Source: Verrucomicrobiota bacterium
GTDB taxonomy: Bacteria; Verrucomicrobiota; Verrucomicrobiia; Limisphaerales; JACDHS01
Direction of reading: 5' to 3'
Assembly: GCA_013820875.1 (NCBI GenBank)
Contig: JACDHS010000022.1
Span: forward strand, 1 to 46,162
Length of the DNA stretch: 46,162 nt
The position numbers and the translations under genes were made by a program. Positions 17,703 to 25,416 of the stretch are shown here, piece after piece. The notes beneath the pieces are model-generated. The model did no database searches. It had not been told where the DNA came from and was given only the letters and a program-made list of their open reading frames with translations. The first letter of the stretch is position 1; every line of letters begins with the position of its first letter.

Positions 17703-18643
17703 TTCGGGCTGTGCGCGGGCAAATCGCGCGCGAAATTTTTACCGGGTTCACCGACGACTTCCCGCGCCAATTGTTGTCCCTGGTGCTCGTCACGTTCCGT
17801 CTTCCATTCCAGGTAAGTCTTGATGCCAAGCGTCACCAGGGCGAGGAGCGCCAGCAAACTGGCCACCGCAAACGGCGCGGCCGGATCAAATTCGTTGTAA
17901 AGTTTTTCTACTCGCAACGGCACCGTGTCGGTCAATCCGGTGATGTGGCCTGACACCACCGAGACCGCCCCGAATTCACCCATCGCGCGGGCGTTGCAAA
18001 GAATCACCCCGTAGAGCAATCCCCATTTGATCGAAGGCAACGTGACATACCAAAAGGTTTGCCAGCCGGAAGCCCCCATCGTCATGGCCGCCTGTTCCTG
18101 GTCGGAACCTTCCGCCTGCATCGCCGGAATCAATTCACGAGCCACGAATGGGAAGGTCACAAAGATCGTTGCGAGCACGATGCCCGGGACGGCGAAAATG
18201 ATTTTTATTCCCAGGTGATCCAGCAACGGCCCGAACAGTCCATTCACACCGAACAACAAAATAAACATCAAACCGGAAACGACCGGTGAAATGGAGAACG
18301 GCAGGTCGATGAAGGTGAGCAACAACGACTTTCCGCGAAACTCAAATTTCGCAATCGCCCAGGAAGCGGCGACGCCGAAAATGACATTCGCCGGGACACT
18401 GATGGCCGCCACCAGCAACGTCAGTTTGATGGCAGAAATGGTGTCGGGATCCGCCAACACTTTGAAATAATGCACCCAGCCTTTCGAGAAGGCCTGCACG
18501 AAAACGTTGATCAACGGCAGAAACAAAAAGACCACCGCGAACAATCCGGCGATGCCGATGAGCGACCACTTCACCCAGCCCGGCTCTTGCGTGCTGCGTT
18601 GCGATGAACTTGTCCGTTCGCGTTGTTTTTTCGGAAGGTTCAT
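17699..18643 (-). CDS. cysW: Sulfate ABC importer membrane subunit CysW
   Basis: 314 residues, six membrane segments. The ABC permease EAA loop is present as EGSDQEQAAMTMGASGWQTFWYVTLPSI, the cytoplasmic loop that meets CysA. The N-terminus has a longer basic cytoplasmic extension (MNLPKKQRERTSSSQRSTQE) than usual for CysW, and the C-terminus carries a charged tail. It overlaps cysT by 4 bp upstream and cysA by 4 bp downstream (both ATGA), so the three are one translationally linked unit. It pairs with CysT to form the channel. Confidence 0.92.
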   Translation of the reverse strand: MNLPKKQRERTSSSQRSTQEPGWVKWSLIGIAGLFAVVFLFLPLINVFVQAFSKGWVHYFKVLADPDTISAIKLTLLVAAISVPANVIFGVAASWAIAKFEFRGKSLLLTFIDLPFSISPVVSGLMFILLFGVNGLFGPLLDHLGIKIIFAVPGIVLATIFVTFPFVARELIPAMQAEGSDQEQAAMTMGASGWQTFWYVTLPSIKWGLLYGVILCNARAMGEFGAVSVVSGHITGLTDTVPLRVEKLYNEFDPAAPFAVASLLALLALVTLGIKTYLEWKTERDEHQGQQLAREVVGEPGKNFARDLPAHSPK

Positions 18644-19467
18644 TGTCGTTCAAAGCGTGCCGCCCAATGTTCCAGGCAGTTGATCGCGGCCAGGACGATG
18701 AAGGAAAAAACGAGCAGCACCATCGCCAGAGCAATGGCCCCCACGTAATCGTATTGTTCCAGACGCATGACGATCAGTTGCGGTGCGATCTCCGTTTGGA
18801 ACGGGATATTGCCGGAGATAAAAACAATGGAACCGTATTCCCCCAGCGCCCGCGCGAAGGAAAGGGCGAAGCCGGTCATGATGGTCGGAAACAGTGTGGG
18901 AAAAATCACCTGTAGAAAGGTTCGCAACCGACTGGACCCCAACGAGGCGGCGGCTTCTTCAACCCCGCGGTCGAAGCTTTCCAGGACCGGTTGCAATGTG
19001 CGCACGGCAAACGGCATTCCCACGAACGTCAAAGCGATGATCACGCCAAGCTGGGTGAAAGCGCCCCTGATTCCGAGCGGGACAAGAAATTGTCCCAGCC
19101 AACCGTTCGCTGCGAACATGCTGGCAAGGGTCAAACCGGCGACCGCTGTCGGGAGGGCGAATGGAAAATCAATCAGCCCATCAATAAAGCGTCGGCCGGG
19201 AAAACGGTAGCGAACCAACACCCACGCCAGCAACGTCCCGAAAGTCGCATTCAGGAGTGCGGCAATAAACGAAGCGCCGAGACTCAGCTTGTAAGCGGAC
19301 ATCGCACGTTCATTGGTCGCGACTTCCCAGAATTCACTCCAGGAAATATCGAGCAAGGCGAGGAACAGCGCGGCAATCGGGAGCAGCACGATGATCGTCA
19401 GATAGAAGATCGTAAACCCAAGCGTCAGGTTTAAACCGGGCAATGGATTGAATCGTGCGGTGCGCAT
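18640..19467 (-). CDS. cysT: Sulfate ABC importer membrane subunit CysT (CysU)
   Basis: 275 residues, six membrane segments. The motif GFTIFYLTIIVLLPIAALF marks the first helix, and the EAA loop reads SFDRGVEEAAASLGSSRLRTFLQVIFP. It matches the CysT/CysU subunit, which forms a heterodimer with CysW. Start ATG at 19467. It is separated from the upstream sbp gene by 332 bp filled mostly by a composite hairpin element (19489-19757), an unusual gap inside an otherwise overlapping operon. Confidence 0.92.
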   Translation of the reverse strand: MRTARFNPLPGLNLTLGFTIFYLTIIVLLPIAALFLALLDISWSEFWEVATNERAMSAYKLSLGASFIAALLNATFGTLLAWVLVRYRFPGRRFIDGLIDFPFALPTAVAGLTLASMFAANGWLGQFLVPLGIRGAFTQLGVIIALTFVGMPFAVRTLQPVLESFDRGVEEAAASLGSSRLRTFLQVIFPTLFPTIMTGFALSFARALGEYGSIVFISGNIPFQTEIAPQLIVMRLEQYDYVGAIALAMVLLVFSFIVLAAINCLEHWAARFERQ

Positions 19468-19488
19468 GGGTCAGGAAACAAATACACG

Positions 19489-19757
19489 AATCCCAAAGGG
19501 ATTCCGCAACAAAGCCCAGGGTTGCCCCGATCTGATCGGGGCTACCCTGGGGATCGTGCGAAAGATGGCGTCAACCCCAACGGGGTTGCGTAATGTTTTC
19601 AGCACCTTGCCAGCGGCGCGTTGATATCCAGTTGTTGGCAGCGTTGACCACAGAAAGGTTACGCAACCCCGTTGGGGTTGTGAAACGCCTGCCACTTTTC
19701 CCAGGGTAGCTCGTGCCTCGCAACCCTGGGCTTTGTTACGCAATCCCTTTGGGATTG
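19489..19757. repeat. Composite inverted hairpin element, copy 1 (inside the sulfate operon)
   Basis: A 269-bp mirror-ordered set of six hairpins. Left half: AATCCC-AAA-GGGATT (19489-19503), then a CCCAGGGT/ACCCTGGG stem (19515-19551) with GCCCCGATC-T-GATCGGGGC inside, then CAACCCC-AAC-GGGGTTG (19572-19588). Right half in reverse order: CAACCCC-GTT-GGGGTTG (19664-19680), CCCAGGGT...ACCCTGGG (19700-19730), and CAATCCC-TTT-GGGATTG (19741-19757). The two halves are inverted copies of each other around a non-repeated ~75-bp core. A second copy lies at 45909-46162. No coding content. It resembles a palindromic extragenic repeat or a non-autonomous mobile unit. Confidence 0.8.
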
Positions 19758-19799
19758 GGTGATGAAAAGTTGCACTTTGGATATTCATTGTTCCATTTC

Positions 19800-20849
19800 C
19801 TACCGGCGACTCCGTGAAATCTGGTCGAACAATGCGCGTTCCGCGAAATGGGTTTTATTGATGTTTTCCCAGGTCCCGAAGACTTCTTCCGCTGTGAACA
19901 TTTCGAGCTCGGGAAATTCGCTTTTGTATTTCTCGGCGACGACCGGATCACGCGGACGGAAATAATGGCGCGCGGCAATCTCTTGTCCGGCGGGAGTATA
20001 AAGAAGTTCGAGGTAGGCTTCGGCGGCTTTGCGGGTGCCCCGTTTGTCCGCCACTTTGTCCACCACCGAAACGGGCGGCTCGGCAAGAATGCTGACCGAT
20101 GGATAAACGATCTCAAAGTTCCCCTGGCCGAGCTCCCGAATTGCCAATAGCGCTTCGTTCTCCCACGCGATCAGGACATCACCAAATCCACGCTGAATGA
20201 AAGTCGTCATGGAACCACGCGCACCCGCATCCAGAATGGGAACGCGCCGGTAAAGTTGTTCAATGAACTGCCGCGCCTGCTTTTCGTCACCGCCGTGCTT
20301 TCTTAACGCAAACCCATAAGCCGCCAAATAATTCCATTTCGCGCCACCGGAAGTTTTGGGATTCGGAGTGATCACGCTGACTCCGGGCTTCACGAGGTCG
20401 TCCCATTCTTTGATCTGCTTCGGGTTGCCCCGTTTCACCAGGAAAACAATCGTCGAAGTGTAGGGCGAACTATTGTGAGGCAAACGCGCCTGCCAATCGC
20501 GCGGAACCAGTCCACGCTTCTCATGAATGGCATCAATGTCCGTGGCAATGGCCAGGCTGACGACATCCGCCTCCAACCCATCAATCACCGCCCGAGCCTG
20601 TTTCCCAGAACCGCCGTGAGATTGTTTGATGGTTACCTCTTGCCCGGTTTGCTTTTTCCAATGCGGAATGAACAGGCTATTGATCTCCTGGTAAAATTCG
20701 CGGGTCGGATCGTAGGAAACATTGAGCAGGGTAATCTTTTGCTGTGAAAACGTGGGTAAAACCACGAAAAGGAAGGCAATCGCCACCAAAGCATTGCAGC
20801 ACGCCCGTGTGAGGCGGCAGCGTAACGATTCGACTAAGACACATTGCAT
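19800..20849 (-). CDS. sbp: Periplasmic sulfate-binding protein
   Basis: 349 residues from the ATG at 20849; a TTG directly upstream could add one. A signal peptide covers about residues 1-36 ([16 protein letters not shown]). The mature part matches Sbp/Cys[60 protein letters not shown] and [17 protein letters not shown]. The [13 protein letters not shown] segment holds the residues that bind sulfate by main-chain and Trp contacts in the family. It delivers sulfate to CysT/CysW. Upstream, palindromes cover the likely promoter (20860-20909); downstream, a 332-bp gap with hairpins leads to cysT. Confidence 0.92.
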   Translation of the reverse strand: MQCVLVESLRCRLTRACCNALVAIAFLFVVLPTFSQQKITLLNVSYDPTREFYQEINSLFIPHWKKQTGQEVTIKQSHGGSGKQARAVIDGLEADVVSLAIATDIDAIHEKRGLVPRDWQARLPHNSSPYTSTIVFLVKRGNPKQIKEWDDLVKPGVSVITPNPKTSGGAKWNYLAAYGFALRKHGGDEKQARQFIEQLYRRVPILDAGARGSMTTFIQRGFGDVLIAWENEALLAIRELGQGNFEIVYPSVSILAEPPVSVVDKVADKRGTRKAAEAYLELLYTPAGQEIAARHYFRPRDPVVAEKYKSEFPELEMFTAEEVFGTWENINKTHFAERALFDQISRSRR

Positions 20850-20859
20850 CAACGCGGCG

Positions 20860-20909
20860 GAGATTAGAGGTAATCTCTACTGTGTCAATAGAGATTGTGG
20901 AGTTACTCC
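20860..20909 (-). promoter_or_regulatory. Putative sbp promoter with overlapping palindromic operators
   Basis: Read leftward, TTGACA (20883-20888) is a perfect -35 and TAATCT (20861-20866) a weak -10 at 16-bp spacing, which would place the start only a few bases before the sbp ATG. Three dyads overlap here: AATCTCTA-N9-TAGAGATT (20872-20896) centred on the -35; GAGATTA-N4-TAATCTC (20860-20877) over the -10; and GGAGT-T-ACTCC (20899-20909) upstream. An Rrf2 regulator gene lies 330 bp away on the opposite strand, so repression by it is a reasonable inference. The near-leaderless transcript is uncertain. Confidence 0.5.
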
Positions 20910-21018
20910 TCAATCGGGAGCCATGTGATTCAAAACTTTAACGAACGGATGGGCACATACTGGGGGATTTTATGGCCGGGGGTTTGAAACGAATTTCACG
21001 AATTTTCACGCATGGAAC

Positions 21019-21117
21019 GCCGCATTTATGCGGCAGCAAACGCTAGAAGCAACCGATAGCTCCAGAATAATCTGGCGCGTCTGGAGCAGATTCACGTTCC
21101 TGCCGGATGAATCCGGC
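21019..21117. repeat. Three palindromes at 42- and 41-bp spacing upstream of rrf2
   Basis: GCCGCAT-TT-ATGCGGC (21019-21034), CCAGA-ATAA-TCTGG (21062-21075) and GCCGGAT-GA-ATCCGGC (21102-21117). Their centres are 42 and 41 bp apart, i.e. four helical turns, so all face one side of the DNA. Their sequences differ, but the spacing equals that of the array at 21856-22326. They lie in the long leader or upstream region of the Rrf2 gene; the rest of 20910-21240 shows no gene. Confidence 0.65.
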
Positions 21118-21240
21118 GTTCCGTTGTGCGTTGGAACTTTTTTGGCCCCCCCCCTACTTGGTTGCGGCTCTTTTCCCCGGCTTAATCTCTCTTCCAGGTT
21201 AATCTTGACTGCTGCGCTGGAGATTCTACTTTCGCCGGAG

Positions 21241-21702
21241 ATGAAACTGTCGCAACGGGGTGAATACGCGCTTCGAGCCTTACTGGTGCTCGGGCTGCAT
21301 CACGGGGAAAGCGTGGTTTCCATCCAGACCATCTCCGAAGAGCAGAATATCCCGAAAAAATTCCTCGAACAAATCCTCAACGACTTGAAAAGGACCGGGG
21401 CCATCGAGAGTAAGCGCGGCATTGCCGGTGGCTATCGCCTGGCACGTGCGCCGCAGGAAATCACGCTCGCCTCGATCATCCGCCATGTGGAAGGGGCTTT
21501 GGCTCCAGTCAGTTGCGTGAGTGAACGGTTTTACGAGAAATGCACCTGCCCGGACGAAACCCGCTGTGCCATCCGCAATGTCATGAAGGAAGTGCGTGAA
21601 GCCGTAGTTAAAATCATGGAGAAGGTGTCCGTCGCCGATCTGTGTGAACGCTCGAGAAAGTTGAAGATCGAACCGGCCAGTGCCCTGGATTATTTCATCT
21701 AA
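21241..21702 (+). CDS. Rrf2 family transcriptional regulator
   Basis: 153 residues from the ATG at 21241 (MKLSQRGEYALRALL); the longer frame from 21028 lacks family support and crosses the palindromes. The N-terminal winged helix (about 1-65) carries ISEEQNIPKKFLEQILNDLKRTG and the RGIAGGYRLAR wing. Four cysteines (92, 101, 103, 109) lie in the SCVSERFYEKCTCPDETRC loop where IscR-type Rrf2 proteins bind an Fe-S cluster, though the spacing differs from IscR (92, 98, 104). It is divergent from sbp-cysTWA, so control of sulfur uptake, as CymR does in Bacillus, is a sensible inference. Regulation by Fe-S status is possible but unproven. Confidence 0.85.
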   Translation: MKLSQRGEYALRALLVLGLHHGESVVSIQTISEEQNIPKKFLEQILNDLKRTGAIESKRGIAGGYRLARAPQEITLASIIRHVEGALAPVSCVSERFYEKCTCPDETRCAIRNVMKEVREAVVKIMEKVSVADLCERSRKLKIEPASALDYFI

Positions 21703-21805
21703 TCGACTCGCGGTCCGGTTTGGGGGCAGTGTCAAAGATGCGTCAGGGTGGACCTCACATCAATTGCCCCTTAAGTAGCAAATAAACCGAAAAAAACCCA
21801 TTCCA

Positions 21806-22326
21806 GACGTCAAAACGGGAGAAAAGGTGGGAATTGTTGGGGTTTTGACGTCGATGTAAGACTTACGGAGGCGTCAAAATTAGTTTTGGCCACCCATGTA
21901 AGTCTTCCCGAGGCGTCTAAACTGTTTTTGGCGTCTCGGGAAGTCTTACAACGGGGTCTAAACCGGTTTTGGCGTCCTTGTAAGACTTACAACGAGGCCA
22001 AAACTAATTTTGACCACCCATGTAAGTCTTCCCGAGACGTCTAAAATGTTTTTGGTGCCTCGGGAAGTCTTACAACGACGTCAAAACTCGTAAAATCCAC
22101 TCGGGAAGAGTTACATCGATGCCCAAAATTGTTTTAGACCATCGATGTAAGACTTACATGGGCCGTCAAAAACGTTTTGGGCGGTCTCTGTAACTCTTAC
22201 ATCGCCCCCCATTTCTGTGTTTGGCCATCGATGTAAGTCTTACAACGACGTCCTTTTCGTGGCAGACCACTCGGGAAATGTTACAACGATGCTCTGTTTC
22301 GGTTTGGCCGCCGATGTAACTCTTAC
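21806..22326. repeat. Helically phased palindrome array (12 x 11 bp, 41-43 bp apart)
   Basis: Twelve copies of a degenerate palindrome, consensus G(T/G)AAG-N-CTT(A/C)C, begin at 21856, 21898, 21939, 21980, 22022, 22063, 22104, 22147, 22190, 22233, 22274 and 22316. The steps are 42, 41, 41, 42, 41, 41, 43, 43, 43, 41 and 42 bp, about four helical turns each. Midway between most neighbours sits a second palindrome of the form CAAAA-N-TTTTG, for example AAACCGGTTT centred at 21964.5 and AAAACGTTTT centred at 22173.5. The first two 124-bp blocks (from 21856 and from 21980) repeat each other as three-step units. The left flank is a perfect inverted repeat, GACGTCAAAAC (21806-21816) with GTTTTGACGTC (21842-21852). 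No open frame makes sense across it. Confidence 0.9.
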
Positions 22327-22888
22327 AACGACCGTCCGCACCGGAAAATCCAGGAGGTGGAAACCGCCGCGAGCGTCCCCAAAGGGAAGGGGACATTTGC
22401 GGTCTCACCCTGACGGTTGCAATCGTTCACCCACGAGAAGAATTCATCCCGATTGGACAAACCGCTAGCGGTTCAGGAACGAGGATCTTCGCTTAACCCA
22501 GGTAACAGCGCATCCCCATCGGCAGTCGCGTCAGCGACGACCCGCTTTGTAGCCGTGGAATTTATTCCACGATTTTGGCCAGTCATGTAACTGCGTCGCT
22601 ACCCCCTTCGTGGTAGACAATGTGACGAGCCTCAAATTCTCGACGTTAAACAGACTTTAGCTTGCCTCGGGTTGCGACGGGGATGCTGTTGATCCGGACC
22701 TGCCATCAAATCGCCTTGTTTGATAAGCGATTATTAGTATGATCGCGCCGCTCCGCATGGCGAAACCCAACAACAAATTCAAAAAAGATTTCTCCAATTC
22801 TGGACTATCTTCGAAGCTTGCTGACACAATGCCCACGTCCTCTGACAGCAACTATCCTCAAGACCCGATTCTCCAAGCTCTTGTTCTT
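22327..22888. other. Non-coding stretch with scattered palindromes
   Basis: No supportable gene. It holds GTCCCC...GGGGAC near 22376, the perfect palindrome AACCGCTAGCGGTT (22460-22473), GTCGC-N4-GCGAC (22525-22538) and CGTGGAAT-TT-ATTCCACG (22554-22571). These do not keep the 42-bp phase of the array to the left. From about 22740 the sequence looks coding-like and leads into an hsdR-like remnant. Confidence 0.6.
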
Positions 22889-23043
22889 AATGAGCAAGGC
22901 ATCGAGGAAGGATTCATTGGAAAGCTGCGCAATCTTAAATACACGACCGACCCGATATCTGCGACCGCGCTTCCTTGGAGAAAAACTTTCGACAAATTTG
23001 AAACGATCAATGGCGGTTCGTCTCACCGGCCGCAGCCTCTCCG
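22889..23043 (+). pseudogene. Decayed N-terminal fragment of a type I restriction subunit (HsdR)
   Basis: Three reading frames together spell the conserved start of HsdR. Frame one gives NEQGIEEGFIGKLRNLKYT (22889-22945). Frame three gives DRPDICDRASLEKNFRQ (22945-22995). Frame one resumes with KFETING (from 22994), and a further shift leads to VRLTG. Known HsdR N-termini read like IEKLRDLKYxYRPDIRDRAxLEKNFRxKFExLNRVxLT, so the order and spacing fit. At least two frameshifts are needed, one in an A run near 22994, and nothing of the nuclease or motor domains follows. This is a relic. It adjoins an intact methyltransferase/HNH pair, suggesting replacement of one defence system by another. Confidence 0.55.
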
Positions 23044-23238
23044 ACGACTACACCGACACCGCGACGCGCATGAGCGCGAATCCCCAACCGCAAAGCGACT
23101 CGGCGGGTCTTTTGCGAAGTGAAAGACAACCCATCGTCAGCACCATCCAAAACCTTGGCATCACTCAAGCGAAAAACAAACACACCACTGCCGAACGTGA
23201 CTTCCGCAACCGCCGCCAGCATAATCTCTCCTCATAAA

Positions 23239-24387
23239 ATGAAAGCTGCAGTCTATTTTGAAACCAAGCTCGGCCGAATCTATAACGGCGACTCTCTCGA
23301 CCTCATGAGAGAGCGTTTCGCTGACGCTTCAGTGGATCTGATAATGACAAGTCCACCCTTTGGGCTTGTTCGCAAGAAGTCGTATGGGAACGTCCAATCC
23401 GAGGAATATGTCGCTTGGTTCAAGCAGTTCGGGCACGAGTTCAAACGGATACTAAAAGACAACGGCTCGCTCGTGATTGATATCGGCGGAGCGTGGATGC
23501 CGGGCCAGCCAACCCGGTCACTATATCAATACGAACTTCTAATTATGCTCTGCAAGGAGATTGGATTCCATTTAGCACAGGAGTTCTTTTGGTGGAACCC
23601 GGCCCGCTTACCTACGCCCGCCGAATGGGTGACGGTGCGGCGCGTTCGATGCAAGGATGCGATAAACTGCCTGTGGTGGTTGTCCCCCACGCCTTGGCCG
23701 AAGGCTAGTAATCGTCGGGTTCTTGCGGCCTACAGTGACTCAATGCACCAGCTCTTGCGCAATGGGTATAATCCGAAACTACGGCCCAGCGGGCACGACA
23801 TCAGCGATAAGTTTGGCATCAATAACGGAGGTTCTATTCCACCGAACTTGCTCGCTTTTCCGAACACGGAGAGCAATTCGCACTACTTGAAATATTGCAC
23901 GGAATACCAACTCACCCCGCACCCAGCTCGGTTCCCCAGCGCCCTGCCAGAGTTCTTCATTCGAATGCTGACGAATAAGGGTGATTTCGTCTTTGACCCA
24001 TTTGGCGGCAGTTGTGTTACCGGCGAAACGGCGGAGCGGATGGCAAGAAAGTGGGCGTGTTGTGACCTCGACGAGGGATACGTTAAAGGAGCGAAGGGGC
24101 GCTTTCTCCGCTCTCAAGCTGACATCGGGTCGACAAGAGGCGCCAAGGCCGAAACATACAGCGTTCCCAATCCACTCACTGAGCCATGCGATGATTCCGA
24201 GGAGCTTTCTGTTGACGGCGGCAAGGTGCGTGCGGCAAAACGCAAGGCAATCGGGAATGGCCTTCACACGCCTCGGATAGCCAGCCCGATGCGTGGAGAC
24301 GAAGATCTCCGACGTCGAAAAGCCCTGCCCACTGAGCAAATGCGGCTGTTGGAAGAACCCATGAAATACAAAGCCAAACGCAAATAG
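23239..24387 (+). CDS. DNA methyltransferase, beta class (N4-cytosine or N6-adenine)
   Basis: 382 residues from the ATG at 23239 (MKAAVYFETKLGRIYNGDSL); an in-frame ATG at 23119 would add 40 low-complexity residues through decayed sequence. Catalytic motif IV TSPPFGLV (37-44) precedes the SAM-binding motif I DPFGGSCVTGE (about 251-261), the order of beta-class enzymes. A TSPPF form is common in N4-cytosine enzymes but does not exclude N6-adenine. A target-recognition region lies between the two, with YQLTPHPARFPSALPEFF before motif I. The C-terminal ~80 residues are a variable basic tail. The HNH nuclease gene starts 3 bp after its stop, making this the protective half of a type II-like restriction-modification pair. 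Confidence 0.85.
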   Translation: MKAAVYFETKLGRIYNGDSLDLMRERFADASVDLIMTSPPFGLVRKKSYGNVQSEEYVAWFKQFGHEFKRILKDNGSLVIDIGGAWMPGQPTRSLYQYELLIMLCKEIGFHLAQEFFWWNPARLPTPAEWVTVRRVRCKDAINCLWWLSPTPWPKASNRRVLAAYSDSMHQLLRNGYNPKLRPSGHDISDKFGINNGGSIPPNLLAFPNTESNSHYLKYCTEYQLTPHPARFPSALPEFFIRMLTNKGDFVFDPFGGSCVTGETAERMARKWACCDLDEGYVKGAKGRFLRSQADIGSTRGAKAETYSVPNPLTEPCDDSEELSVDGGKVRAAKRKAIGNGLHTPRIASPMRGDEDLRRRKALPTEQMRLLEEPMKYKAKRK

Positions 24388-24390
24388 CTT

Positions 24391-25416
24391 ATGCCTGCTC
24401 TTAGTGACCATCGTCTTCGTGCCGTTTTACTTAGCGCACTTCCGGGTGCCACAGTCATTACGGACTTGGGCCATACAAAGCCGATGATCCTCTCACTTCC
24501 AAACTCGGAGCCATTTCGGATATACCTCTGGACTACGACCCCGGACGCTTCGGCGCAAGGACGACCTGCTGGAGAACACAAGGCACAGATAATCTTACCT
24601 GGAACAGTTCGCGGAAGCACGCAACGTCTCAATTTGGAAGGGATGCCGACTGCGCTCCTCGGATACAGTCCGCTGTTCAGTGTTTTTACAGCTTGGGATG
24701 CCAGCCTTCATTTCGAAAGTGGCTACAGTAAGAACCTTCAGTTCAGGGAGGAGCTTCTGGAAGCCTGTCTGGTCAGTGGTTGGGCGGTAGGCGATCTGCG
24801 GCGAACCGATAACGGACCTGAAGTCCGAGTGGCTGTTCACCCGTTGCACTTGCCACGCTATTTGCTGGCGATGGCAGAAGCTGACTCCCGCCACCTTCGA
24901 GGTGAGGAGCGTCGCCAATTCTTTATTTCGTGCCGACCGCCAATAACGGTCGGAGTAGAGCAACCGGCCGCAGAAACAGAAATTGCGCCTGTGGGACCGA
25001 GAGGCCGAGTCACCGCGACCAGACTCAGCCGATCGGGAACTTTCGGTCCAAGTGTTCTCGCTGAGTTTGGGCAGACATGCGCCATCTGTCAGACTCAACT
25101 CCGAATTGTCGAAGGTGCGCACATCATTCCAATTCACGACGACCGATGCCGGGATGAGGTTTGGAATGGTATCTGCCTTTGCCGTAACCACCACCGCCTA
25201 TTCGACCTTCGAATTGTGCGGTTGAACTCAGACGGTGTGGTTGGAGTTGAGACCGATGATATCAACTATCTTCGAGGCTTGGGCGTTCTTGGAGGTTTTG
25301 AAAACGTAATTCAACCTTTCATCGGGCATACCATTCGGCTCCCGAATTTCTTTAGTCGTGACGCCAGATTAAGGAGCAGGTTTCAAAGCGCGCTTGCGAC
25401 AATGGCGGCAGGCTAG
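24391..25416 (+). CDS. HNH-type restriction endonuclease
   Basis: 341 residues. The C-terminal third contains an HNH fold: CAIC (230-233) as first zinc knuckle, AHIIPIHDD (the catalytic His region, about 243-251), WNGICLCRNHHRLFD with the Asn/His pair. Such HNH_2-type domains are the nuclease part of several type II restriction enzymes. The N-terminal ~190 residues, with RIYLWTTTPD, ALLGYSPLFSVFTAWD and VRVAVHPLHLPRYLL, probably recognise DNA; I cannot name that domain with certainty. It starts 3 bp after the methyltransferase, so the two are a coupled operon. The TAG stop at 25414-25416 is followed in the same frame by a DUF3024-like segment. Confidence 0.82.
   Translation: MPALSDHRLRAVLLSALPGATVITDLGHTKPMILSLPNSEPFRIYLWTTTPDASAQGRPAGEHKAQIILPGTVRGSTQRLNLEGMPTALLGYSPLFSVFTAWDASLHFESGYSKNLQFREELLEACLVSGWAVGDLRRTDNGPEVRVAVHPLHLPRYLLAMAEADSRHLRGEERRQFFISCRPPITVGVEQPAAETEIAPVGPRGRVTATRLSRSGTFGPSVLAEFGQTCAICQTQLRIVEGAHIIPIHDDRCRDEVWNGICLCRNHHRLFDLRIVRLNSDGVVGVETDDINYLRGLGVLGGFENVIQPFIGHTIRLPNFFSRDARLRSRFQSALATMAAG

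Noticed and set aside
21028-21240. N-terminal extension of the Rrf2 regulator
   Set aside because: It runs through three palindromes and lacks family similarity; MKLSQRGEYALRALL at 21241 is the canonical start.
21856-22326. CRISPR array
   Set aside because: The repeated unit is a short degenerate palindrome, and the sequences between copies are themselves related and palindromic rather than unique spacers. Steps vary by 1-2 bp and no cas gene is near.
21806-22326. Integron cassette array or attC sites
   Set aside because: No integrase gene and no cassette open frames; the units are far too short for cassettes.
22217-22468. 83-residue frame inside the palindrome array
   Set aside because: It crosses several palindromes, has unnatural composition and no recognisable motif.
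23119-23238. 40-residue extension of the DNA methyltransferase
   Set aside because: It is low-complexity sequence continuing from decayed hsdR-like DNA; the family start lies at 23239.
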